Positions 51,862-59,685 of a stretch of DNA of 64,000 nucleotides are shown one piece after another. The notes beneath the pieces were generated by a model. The model worked only from the letters and a program-made list of their open reading frames with translations, made no database searches and was not told the origin of the DNA. The translations under genes were made by a program, and so were the position numbers. Every line of letters begins with the position of its first letter. Position 1 is the first letter of the stretch. This DNA comes from Nocardioides sp. YR527 (GTDB lineage: Bacteria; Actinomycetota; Actinomycetes; Propionibacteriales; Nocardioidaceae): positions 42,090 through 106,089 of the forward strand of contig NZ_FNFN01000012.1 in the NCBI RefSeq assembly GCF_900101045.1. The letters are read 5' to 3'.

Positions 51862-53937
51862 CTATCCAGCCGACCGCCGCGTCCGATAAAGGCCCAGCCC
51901 GAGTCCGATCGCGACGACCAGCACCACTCCGGTCAGCACGGCGCGCAGGATCAGCCCGGTCTTGGCACGCTCGTCCTCGCCGGTGACGTCGTTGGCCATC
52001 GTCTCGGCCGACTTCAGGATCACCTGGAGAAGGCTCTGGATGTATTCGACGGCGCCGTCGGACCAGGTGCGGACGATCGGCTCGCCCTTCGACGCCGCCC
52101 TCAGCTCCGTGGCGACGCCTTGGATACTGCCCTTGGCGGCGACATCACGGACCGTACGCTGCACCATCATCGCGCCCGAGCCCTTCTCGAAGGTGCCGTC
52201 GGAGACCCGATCGAGCTCGGCCTGCAGCTCGGGCGACGCGCCCGAGTAGAACGCCGAGGACGACTTCACCCAGGCGGCCTCCGCGTCGGTGAGGTCCTTG
52301 ACCGACTTCGTACCGATCTCGTTCTCGGACAGCGCGACGACCATCAGCTCCCGCTCGATGCTGAACGCCTCCGCCGCCCCGGTCAGCCTGCTGAGGTTGC
52401 GGACCTGGTCGCCGGTCTGGCCGTCCTCCAGCTCCGGCACCTGCGCCGCGAGCATCAGCAGGTTGCTGGCCAGCGCGGTGTAGACCTCGCGAGCGGCGTC
52501 CTGGCTCGCCCGGTCGCCTTCCTGCATCTCGACCCGGTAGAGCTCGAAGTCGTCGAGCACCTCGGTGATGTCGTGGTGGAGCCTCCGCAGCTCGGGATCA
52601 CCGTCGACGTCGATCTCGGCCGCGGCCGTCCGCCACTCCTCGACCGCGAGGTCGGTCGTGTGCAGGTAGGTGGAGCGTACGTTGACCGGCGCCTGCGCGA
52701 CGGGCTGCAGCGCGTCCCGTTCGAAGATCACGTCGACGGCGAGCTCGATGGTCTCGGGGAGTGCCTCGCTGAGCGCGGCCGCCCGGCCGGTCTCCGAGGC
52801 GCTCCGGAAGGAGGCGAACGTCGCCAGACCGCCGACCGCGACACCGACCAGGGCCACCGCCAGCAGGATGCTCAACGGCCGATTGGCGCCGGAGCGCTTC
52901 GCCACCCGGGAACCACCGGTCTGGAACGACCCGCTCGCCCCGATCTTCGCGAACGCCCCGGACGAGCCGGTGGCGCCGGTGGACCCGGTCGACCCGGCTG
53001 CGGGGAACGAGCCGCTCCCGCCGAAAGCCTCGTAGGCACCGGAGGTGCTGATCGGACCCGACGCGTGCATCGGACGCTGCCGGGGCACCTGCATGTCGAA
53101 GACCGGCAGCGGGCCCGAGCCGGTGAGCACCGCGACGACGTCGTGCGCGCTCGGCCGCTGCCCGGGGTCCTTGGCCATCATCATCGCGACCAGGTCGTCG
53201 ATGATCTTCGGCACCTGGACCGCCCCGCTGACCCGCGGGATGGGTGCGGTGGCGTGCTGGTAGACCACCGTCGCCGGCGCGCCGCCGGAGTAGGGGGTGC
53301 GACCGGTGAGCATCTCGAAGAAGACGCAGCCCAGCGAGTAGATGTCGCTCGGCGGACCGACCTCGCCTCCCGAGCCACGCTCGGGCGAGAGGTAGCCGAG
53401 GCTGCCGACCACGTCGTGGGTGGAGGTCAGCCGCTGGTCGCCCAGGCGGGCGAGCTGGGCGATCCCGAAGTCGACGATCCTGATCCTGCGGTCGCTGTCG
53501 TAGACGAGGTTGGACGGCTTGATGTCGCGGTGGACGATCCCCTGGGCGTGGACCGCGTCGAGCGTACGCGCGGCCTGGACGATGACCTCACCGGCCTCGC
53601 GGGCGATCAGCGGGCCGTGCGAGCGCAGGCGTTCGCCGAGGTCGGGGCCGGTCAGGAGCTCCATGACGAGGAAGGCCATCGGCCCGTTGGCGGTGCGTTC
53701 GATCCCGGCGTCGTGGATCTGCACGGTACCGGAGTGGCTGGCCGCCGCTGTGGAGAGCGACTCGCGCCGGAACCGCTCGATCATCGTCGGGTCGGCCGAC
53801 GTCCGCACGACCTTGACCGCGACCCAGCGCTGCAGGGTGAGGTCCATGGCCTGCCATACCTCGCCCATGCCGCCTCGCCCGATCAGGCGGTGCAGCTCAT
53901 ATCGGCCGGCAATCATGGGGTGGGGGGAGGTTTGCAT
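51862..53937 (-). CDS. Ser/Thr protein kinase with extracellular NIT-type sensor domain
   Basis: A 691-residue membrane kinase. The Hanks-type kinase domain (about residues 10-270) has ELHRLIGRGGMGEVWQA, VAVKVV, catalytic IVHRDIKPSNLVYD, IVDFGIAQLA and YLSPERGSGG. A Gly/Ser/Thr-rich linker follows, then TM1 (about 358-378), a helical extracytoplasmic region of about 280 residues resembling the nitrate/nitrite-sensing NIT domain (LPETIELAVDVIFERDAL ... FSIERELMVVAL) and TM2 (about 660-682) close to the C-terminus. Most PknB-like kinases have PASTA or NHL sensors; NIT is normally attached to histidine kinases or chemoreceptors. The signal sensed is unknown. Confidence 0.88.
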   Translation of the reverse strand: MQTSPHPMIAGRYELHRLIGRGGMGEVWQAMDLTLQRWVAVKVVRTSADPTMIERFRRESLSTAAASHSGTVQIHDAGIERTANGPMAFLVMELLTGPDLGERLRSHGPLIAREAGEVIVQAARTLDAVHAQGIVHRDIKPSNLVYDSDRRIRIVDFGIAQLARLGDQRLTSTHDVVGSLGYLSPERGSGGEVGPPSDIYSLGCVFFEMLTGRTPYSGGAPATVVYQHATAPIPRVSGAVQVPKIIDDLVAMMMAKDPGQRPSAHDVVAVLTGSGPLPVFDMQVPRQRPMHASGPISTSGAYEAFGGSGSFPAAGSTGSTGATGSSGAFAKIGASGSFQTGGSRVAKRSGANRPLSILLAVALVGVAVGGLATFASFRSASETGRAAALSEALPETIELAVDVIFERDALQPVAQAPVNVRSTYLHTTDLAVEEWRTAAAEIDVDGDPELRRLHHDITEVLDDFELYRVEMQEGDRASQDAAREVYTALASNLLMLAAQVPELEDGQTGDQVRNLSRLTGAAEAFSIERELMVVALSENEIGTKSVKDLTDAEAAWVKSSSAFYSGASPELQAELDRVSDGTFEKGSGAMMVQRTVRDVAAKGSIQGVATELRAASKGEPIVRTWSDGAVEYIQSLLQVILKSAETMANDVTGEDERAKTGLILRAVLTGVVLVVAIGLGLGLYRTRRSAG

Positions 53938-54019
53938 GGGGGACGTTCCCGTCGAGGATCCAGTTGTTCGTACGTGTCAGGTTGCTCACACAACGGCCTG
54001 GGAGTTTAGGCGACACTCA

Positions 54020-55366
54020 CTAGTAGGCGCCAGAGCCACGCACAACAGCTTTGACCGTACGAACGACGATTCCGAAGTCGCGTAGCAGCGTCCAGTTGTC
54101 CACATAGTCCAGGTCCAGGCGAACCGTGTCCTCCCAGGAGAGGTCCGATCGCCCCGAGACCTGCCACAGCCCGGTCAGACCGGGAGCAACCGCGAGTCGG
54201 CGATGCGAGTCCCGATCGTACATCGCCACCTCGCTCGGCAGCCCCGGCCGGGGCCCGACCAGCGACATCTGGCCCAGCACGATGTTGAACAGCTGCGGCA
54301 GCTCGTCGATGGAGTACTTCCGCAGCACTCGCCCGACCCGGGTCACCCGCGGGTCCGCGCGGAGCTTGAAGAGGACCTGGCCGGGACGGTGGTCGAGCGT
54401 GCGCAGCAGCGACTCGGCGTCGACGACCATGGTGCGGAACTTCCAGATCCGGAACTGCTTGCCGTTGCGGCCGACGCGCACCTGCCGGAAGAAGACCGGG
54501 CCCGGGGAGTCGAGCTTGATCACGACCGCCATCACGGCGAAGACCGGGACGAGCACGGCGACGGCGGCCGCCGCGGCCAGCCACTCCCACACGTACTTCG
54601 CCACCCGGGTCAGCCGCGCCCGCAGCGCCTCGTCGACGTAGAGGAGGCTCATCGAGCCCAGCCGCATCGAGGACGTACGCTGCGGGGTCACGTCCTGCAT
54701 CCGGGTGCTGACCAGCAGGGGAAGACCGAAGGACTCACTCGTCCAGGCCAGTCGCTGGATCTCGCGGCCGGCCAGGTCGGGCCCGGGGACGACCAGCACC
54801 GCGTCGGGCCCGACCGAGGCGATCGCGCCGGAGAGCCCGTCGGCACGGCAGACCGCCGCGGCCTCCATCAGTCCGCCGCTGAGCCGGTGGGTCCACTCCG
54901 GGATCGCTCCGTGGTCATGGGCGGCCTCGACCACCACGACCCGCAACGGGGTGCGCGGCCGGGAGCTGAAGATGTAGCCCACCACGCGGAACGCGAGCGC
55001 GGTGACCAGCCCGAGGATCGTCTGCACGACCAGCTGCGCCTGCGGCAGCTCGACCACCGCACCCAGCAGCCAGGTCGCCATGCTCATCGCCATGAACGCC
55101 TTGAAGACCCCGGAGACGGTCGCCCGCAGGCGCTCGGCGCCGGGCAGGATCTTCGGCGCGGTGATCCTGGTGGCCAGCCCCCAGAGCAGACCCCACACCA
55201 GTGCGTGGACGATCTCCTGTCCCACGATCAGCGGCGCGAGGATCATCAGCGCGAGACCGTCGACCATCGAGGCCTGCAACCGAAGGGAGGGTGCCTTGGC
55301 GGACACCCTCCGTCGGTTGATGTCGAGCGGGACTACTGTCTCCACCGACGCCAGCTCTATCGTCAT
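54020..55366 (-). CDS. Polyprenyl glycosylphosphotransferase (initiating sugar transferase)
   Basis: This enzyme starts an exopolysaccharide repeat unit by moving a sugar-1-phosphate to undecaprenyl phosphate. The 448-residue product has four N-terminal helices, a CoA-binding-like middle domain (VVVEAAHDHGAIPEWTHRL) and a last helix leading to the bacterial sugar transferase domain (about residues 255-448: VIKLDSPGPVFFRQVRVGRNG, WKFRTMVVDAE, RKYSIDELPQLFNI, MSLVGPRPGLP, GLTGLWQVSGRS, DYVDNW). No other polysaccharide genes adjoin it except regulators, so it may start synthesis from a dispersed pathway. Confidence 0.93.
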   Translation of the reverse strand: MTIELASVETVVPLDINRRRVSAKAPSLRLQASMVDGLALMILAPLIVGQEIVHALVWGLLWGLATRITAPKILPGAERLRATVSGVFKAFMAMSMATWLLGAVVELPQAQLVVQTILGLVTALAFRVVGYIFSSRPRTPLRVVVVEAAHDHGAIPEWTHRLSGGLMEAAAVCRADGLSGAIASVGPDAVLVVPGPDLAGREIQRLAWTSESFGLPLLVSTRMQDVTPQRTSSMRLGSMSLLYVDEALRARLTRVAKYVWEWLAAAAAVAVLVPVFAVMAVVIKLDSPGPVFFRQVRVGRNGKQFRIWKFRTMVVDAESLLRTLDHRPGQVLFKLRADPRVTRVGRVLRKYSIDELPQLFNIVLGQMSLVGPRPGLPSEVAMYDRDSHRRLAVAPGLTGLWQVSGRSDLSWEDTVRLDLDYVDNWTLLRDFGIVVRTVKAVVRGSGAY

Positions 55367-55481
55367 CCATCTCCCCCAAAGCTGCTGGGCGCCCGAACGC
55401 TTACTTCATGCCAGAACAATGCGGTAAGAAAGCGGTCGTTGGGGGCCGATGGGGGTCCGGTTAGACCAAATGAGGGAACCG

Positions 55482-55510
55482 GAACCCACTGGTCCAGACC
55501 AGTGGGTTCA
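55482..55510 (-). terminator. Hairpin terminator of the LuxR regulator
   Basis: A perfect 13-bp stem (55482-55494 with 55497-55509) and a 2-nt loop, directly overlapping the stop codon of the regulator gene. Confidence 0.7.
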
Positions 55511-56200
55511 CTCCAATGACTGCGGGGAGCGCCAGCCGAGGCGGTGGGCAAGGCCGACGGCGGCGATCTGGGAGGTGACCTGGAGCTTGGCGAGGATGGA
55601 CTTCACCTGGGTGCGCACGGTCGCCTCCGACACGACGCCGATGACGGCGATCTCGTGGACGGTGCGGCCGAGCATCAGGTGGCCGAGGACCTGCGACTCG
55701 CGCTTGGTGAGCAGCTCGATGCGGCGGCTCAGCTCGGAGACCTCGTGCTGGCGCTCGAACCAGACCCGGATCAGCCGCTCGCGATCGCTCACCGCCAGGA
55801 CGCAGGCGCCCTGGTAGAGCCGTCTGACGGTGCCGAGGATCTCGCCGAGCGGGCGGGACTTGGACAGCACCGTGCGGGCGCCGTTGCGCAGCGCCTGGCC
55901 CCAGCGGGCCTCCTCGATCGCACCGGTCACCACGACCACGTCGACGCCGGCCTTGGCCAGCGGCTCGATGAGGCGTACGCCGTCGCCGTAGCGGCCCAGG
56001 TCGAGGTCGAGGAGCACGACCTTCGGCTTGTTGCGGAGCACGACGGAGACCATGGTGGCGGTGGAGACGGGCTCGCTGGGCATCGGGATGCGACGTACGT
56101 CGTACCCCTCCATCGAGACGGCGAGCTCGAGCGACTCGGCGAAGAGGACGTGGTCCTCGACGATGACGACTCGATACTGGCTACGCGGCGACAACGTCAT
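55508..56200 (-). CDS. LuxR-family response regulator
   Basis: A 230-residue two-component regulator. Receiver: YRVVIVEDHVLFAESL, acceptor Asp in VVLLDLDLGRYGDG, Thr in VVVVTGAI and Lys in VLSKSRPL are all present. C-terminal HTH: LTKRESQVLGHLMLGRTVHEIA followed by VRTQVKSILAKL, a form shared with the regulator at 57540-58202. Its start overlaps the kinase gene by about 20 bp. Probably controls the adjacent sugar transferase and hence exopolysaccharide; this is inference. Confidence 0.92.
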   Translation of the reverse strand: MTLSPRSQYRVVIVEDHVLFAESLELAVSMEGYDVRRIPMPSEPVSTATMVSVVLRNKPKVVLLDLDLGRYGDGVRLIEPLAKAGVDVVVVTGAIEEARWGQALRNGARTVLSKSRPLGEILGTVRRLYQGACVLAVSDRERLIRVWFERQHEVSELSRRIELLTKRESQVLGHLMLGRTVHEIAVIGVVSEATVRTQVKSILAKLQVTSQIAAVGLAHRLGWRSPQSLE

Positions 56201-57173
56201 CGGAGACGCCTTCCTGCTGTGCTTCGATCGTGGCGCGCGGGATCACGGCGCTGGGAAGGGTGACCACGAAGGTTGTACGTTCCATGGCGGCGAGGCGGAG
56301 CGAGCCGCCCATCCGCTCGGCGACGGTGTGGGCTTCATTGAGTCCGATGCCTTGACCGGCCGAGTCCGGCCCGCGGACGCCCCACTCGAAGAGCCGGTCG
56401 CGCACCTCGGGGGCGACCCCGGGGCCGTCGTCGGAGACCTCGATCACGACCATCTGACGGGACTCGCCAGGCTCGTGCCGGACGGTGACGTCGACAGCGC
56501 CGGAACCGTGCTTGGCCGCGTTGTCGAGAAGAATGTTGATGATCCGTGCGGCCGCGTCCGAGCTGCCGACCGCGAGCGCGTTGCTCGGCTCGTGGACCAC
56601 CGTGGTGCCCCCAGCCTCGTGGGCCAGGGCGAGGTTGTGGACCACCGCGTCGACGTCGATCACTCCGGTGTCGACGGGCATCGTGTCCGCGCCGCCTCGC
56701 TGGGCACGGACCAGGCGCTCCAGGCGCCTGAGCTCGCTGCCCATCATGGCCATCATCGCGACGCGACGCTCCGGGTCGAGCGTCTCGGAGTTGCACAGCA
56801 GCTCGCTGGCCGAGCGAACACCGGCGAGCGTCGAGGTCACCTCGTGCATCCGGGCCCGGTGGAGACGCTGCGTCTCACGCGCGCTGAGCAGGTCGTGGTA
56901 GATCTCGTCGGCTGCCTTCGCCTCCGCCGCGCACACGCGCCGGTAGATGCGCACAGCACCGAACAGAAGAGCTGCGGCGGCCCCGAGCGAGGTGCTGACG
57001 ACGATGACCGTGAGGAGGACCCAGAGGAGTGCTCCGCCGGGATGGAAGGAGACCCAAGGGCCCTGAAGGACGGCGATCAGAAAGCTCTGGACGCCGATCA
57101 GGACTGCGGTGGTGGTTGCGTAGGCGGTGGTTAACCAACCCGAGTTGATCCGCTGGAAAATGGACATAGACAT
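56181..57173 (-). CDS. Sensor histidine kinase
   Basis: A 330-residue kinase: two helices at the N-terminus (about residues 16-38 and 45-72), a dimerisation region with the likely phospho-His in RARMHEVTSTLAGVRSA, and a HATPase domain with NILLDNAAKHGSG, VSDDGPGVAPEVRDRLFEWG and GQGIGLNEAHTVAE. The extracytoplasmic loop is short. ATG 57173. It overlaps the LuxR regulator gene and is divergent from the second regulator. Confidence 0.92.
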   Translation of the reverse strand: MSMSIFQRINSGWLTTAYATTTAVLIGVQSFLIAVLQGPWVSFHPGGALLWVLLTVIVVSTSLGAAAALLFGAVRIYRRVCAAEAKAADEIYHDLLSARETQRLHRARMHEVTSTLAGVRSASELLCNSETLDPERRVAMMAMMGSELRRLERLVRAQRGGADTMPVDTGVIDVDAVVHNLALAHEAGGTTVVHEPSNALAVGSSDAAARIINILLDNAAKHGSGAVDVTVRHEPGESRQMVVIEVSDDGPGVAPEVRDRLFEWGVRGPDSAGQGIGLNEAHTVAERMGGSLRLAAMERTTFVVTLPSAVIPRATIEAQQEGVSDDVVAA

Positions 57174-57539
57174 ACTGCTCCCCAGGACGGGTCGGCCAGT
57201 GAGGTATGAGTCCCGAATAGGGCCGTGTCCAGGCCCTGCTCCCCCAGCCCGAGCTTGTCGGGCCGTCCCAATTTGAATGTTGTGACCGAAACCTTTACAA
57301 GGCAACGTAATCAGCACCGTATCGCCACGTGACCGCATTCCGGGCCAATACCGAGAATTGAGGAGTCATAGAATTTCGAGGTCGTCCACAAACTACATTG
57401 CGGGAAGCGTTGTCCCAGGTCATCCCCAAACTTGGGGCACTGTAGAACAGGTTCCCGATCTCCGCCTGGGTTCACCCACAATAGCCATACCCCCAGGGAG
57501 ATCTCGCGGGGCCGGAGACGACCGAACGGCACAGCAGAC
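57174..57539. other. 366-bp divergent regulatory region
   Basis: The spacer between the kinase gene and the divergent LuxR regulator. It is AT-richer than average around 57270-57420. No gene or clear palindrome is supported; divergent promoters are expected. Confidence 0.45.
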
Positions 57540-58202
57540 ATGGCAGCCTCGACCGTACGACTCAGGGTCGCAGTCTCAGCGGACGAGACGATGACCCTTG
57601 ATGCCGTGACGGTTGCGCTCGACGAGCACGGCATCACCGTGACCGCGACGGCCCCCACCTCCGCGGATCCCGACGAGCTGCTCGTCGGAAATCCCTCGGC
57701 CTGGCTGGTGGTCACCGACCTCGATGGCTGGACCCATCTCGGTGAGGTGTGTGACCTGGTCCGCGGCGTACGCCTGCCCGGGGTCGTGCTGACCTCCGCC
57801 CCGCGCGGGGGGCTCTGGGGTGCCCTGCTCGAGGCCGGTGCGGTCGCGGTGCTCTCCGCCGACACCCACTCGGACACGATCGAGGACGCGCTGCGCGACG
57901 CGGCGGAGGGACGACGTGGGCACACCCCGGGAGAGGCCGAGGGGCTGGTCGCGCAGTGGCATCTCATGCGGGAAGGACGCGAGCGCATGCACCGCCTCGT
58001 CCGCTCGCTGACGGTGCGCGAGCACGAGGTGCTCGAGCTGCTCTACGACGGGGCCACCGTCGCCGAGATCGCGTCGCGCTTCGGGGTGGCGCAGACGACG
58101 GTACGGACGCAGGTGAAGTCGATCCTGCGGAAGTTCGAGGTCGGTTCCCAGCTGGCGGCGGTCGCCGCGTACGACCGGTATCTGCGGCCGCCTCGGAGCT
58201 GA
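57540..58202 (+). CDS. LuxR-family regulator with degenerate receiver
   Basis: A 220-residue protein with an N-terminal receiver-like domain and C-terminal LuxR HTH (LTVREHEVLELLYDGATVAEIA, then TTVRTQVKSILRKF). The HTH is closely related to that of the regulator at 55508-56200. In the receiver the acidic pair is replaced by VAVSADE and the normal Lys site reads VLSADTHS, although an Asp remains in WLVVTDLDGW. It is therefore probably a pseudo-receiver not switched by ordinary phosphorylation. ATG 57540 is used; an upstream ATG at 57432 is in frame but adds non-conserved residues. Confidence 0.83.
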   Translation: MAASTVRLRVAVSADETMTLDAVTVALDEHGITVTATAPTSADPDELLVGNPSAWLVVTDLDGWTHLGEVCDLVRGVRLPGVVLTSAPRGGLWGALLEAGAVAVLSADTHSDTIEDALRDAAEGRRGHTPGEAEGLVAQWHLMREGRERMHRLVRSLTVREHEVLELLYDGATVAEIASRFGVAQTTVRTQVKSILRKFEVGSQLAAVAAYDRYLRPPRS

Positions 58203-58218
58203 CCCCGGAGAGTCGCCC

Positions 58219-58842
58219 CTAGGAGTTGAACCGTTGCTGGGTCTTCTCCAGACCCTCGTTGATCAGCGTCTCGATCGCGTCGGCGGCGGTGTCGACCACG
58301 AACGGCAGCACCTTGCGCTCGGTGCTGGAGAAGTTGGAGAGCACGAAGTCGTGCACCTCCTGGCGACCGGGCGGGCGGCCGATGCCGACGCGCACCCGGT
58401 GGAAGTCGCCGGTGCCCAGGGAGGAGCGCATCGACTTGAGGCCGTTGTGGCCGTTGTCGCCACCGCCCAGCTTGACCCGCATCGTGTCGAAGGCGATGTC
58501 GAGCTCGTCGTGGATGGCGATGACATGGTCGGGCTGGACCTTGTAGAAGGTCGCAAGCGCATTGACCGGCCCGCCGGACTCGTTCATGTAGGTCCGGGAG
58601 CGGGCGAGCACGACGCGTGGGCCGGGCACCCCCGGGCTGTGTCCATTTCTGGCACCCGGGAGCCGCCCTTCCACGACGTCAGCACGGCCGGACTTGTGGG
58701 CGCGCCACTTGCTGCCCAGCCGGTTGGCCAGCTCGTCGGTGACGAGATAGCCGATGTTGTGACGGTGTCCGGCGTACGTCGGCCCGGGGTTGCCCAGGCC
58801 GACGACCAGCCAGACGCCGTCGCTCACCGAGTCAGAAGTCAC
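58219..58842 (-). CDS. pth: Peptidyl-tRNA hydrolase
   Basis: Pth frees tRNA from peptidyl-tRNA dropped by stalled ribosomes. The 207-residue product has the family features VVGLGNPGPTYAGHRHNIGY (catalytic His in HRHNIG), ARSRTYMNESG, VIAIHDELDIAF and GGGDNGHNGLKSM. Its start overlaps the rplY stop (ATGA/GTGA type), giving the usual rplY-pth operon. Confidence 0.96.
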   Translation of the reverse strand: MTSDSVSDGVWLVVGLGNPGPTYAGHRHNIGYLVTDELANRLGSKWRAHKSGRADVVEGRLPGARNGHSPGVPGPRVVLARSRTYMNESGGPVNALATFYKVQPDHVIAIHDELDIAFDTMRVKLGGGDNGHNGLKSMRSSLGTGDFHRVRVGIGRPPGRQEVHDFVLSNFSSTERKVLPFVVDTAADAIETLINEGLEKTQQRFNS

Positions 58843-59462
58843 TCGGCGTCGGCGGCCTCAGCCTCGGTGGCCTCAGCGGCCTCGCCCTCGGCGGCCTCGT
58901 CGGCGACGGGCTCCTCGATGGTCTTGGCCTCGGTGATGTTGACGACCAGGGTCTCCGGGTCGCTGACCAGGGTGGTGCCCTTCGGCAGCGCGACGGAGCC
59001 GGCCAGGATCTGGGTGCCGATCTCGAGGCCCTCGATGCTGACCTCGATGCTCTCCGGCACGTGGGTGGCCTCGGCCTCGACGGTCAGGGTGTTGGCGTCG
59101 GTGACGACCAGGCTGCCGGAGACGGCGTCGCCGGTGACGTGGACGGTGACGTCGACGGTGACCTTCTCGCCGGCCTTGACCGCGACGAAGTCGACGTGCT
59201 CGATGACGCGGCGGACGTCGTCGACCTGGACCTGCTTGGTCAGGGCGAGCTGGGTCTTGCCGTCGATGTCGAGCTCGAGGAGAGCGTTCGCACCGTGGTT
59301 CTTGAGCGCCATCATGGTGTCGTGGCCCGGCAGGGTCAGGTGGATCGGGTCGGCGCCGTGGCCGTAGACGACCGCCGGGATCTTGTTCTCACGGCGGATG
59401 CGACGAGCGGCACCCTTGCCGAACTCGGTGCGCTTCTCGGCTACGATCTTCTCGCTGGACAT
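58839..59462 (-). CDS. rplY: 50S ribosomal protein L25 / general stress protein Ctc
   Basis: The 207-residue long (TL5/Ctc) form of L25, which binds 5S rRNA. The N-terminal L25 domain has EKRTEFGKGAARRIRRENKIPAVVYGHG and the C-terminal TL5 domain has VTVDVTVHVTGDA and VPESIEVSIEGLEIG. An Ala/Glu-rich acidic tail ends the protein. ATG 59462 is supported by the conserved start and a GAGGAG ribosome site. Operon with pth. Confidence 0.96.
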   Translation of the reverse strand: MSSEKIVAEKRTEFGKGAARRIRRENKIPAVVYGHGADPIHLTLPGHDTMMALKNHGANALLELDIDGKTQLALTKQVQVDDVRRVIEHVDFVAVKAGEKVTVDVTVHVTGDAVSGSLVVTDANTLTVEAEATHVPESIEVSIEGLEIGTQILAGSVALPKGTTLVSDPETLVVNITEAKTIEEPVADEAAEGEAAEATEAEAADAE

Positions 59463-59541
59463 GCGTTGAACTCCTCGATGAGTGGTGCTGACGTCAATGG
59501 CGCCCGGCTGGTCCAACGAAGGCCGTGCGACGAAGGCACGG

Positions 59542-59559
59542 CGTCTCTGAGAAGAGACG
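59542..59559 (-). promoter_or_regulatory. Hairpin in the rplY leader
   Basis: A perfect 7-bp stem (CGTCTCT with AGAGACG) with a GAGA-type tetraloop, about 80 nt upstream of the rplY ATG. It may be a leader structure for autoregulation; this is inference. Confidence 0.35.
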
Positions 59560-59685
59560 TCCACCTTGTCGATCACGGAGCGCGAGGCGCTCCCTCGCCG
59601 AGGCAACTGCCACAGACTATCCCCGGGTCACGCTCACCGCGAAATGCGCGCGCGTGCTGACCTGCGAGGACGTACGTTGGAGGTC

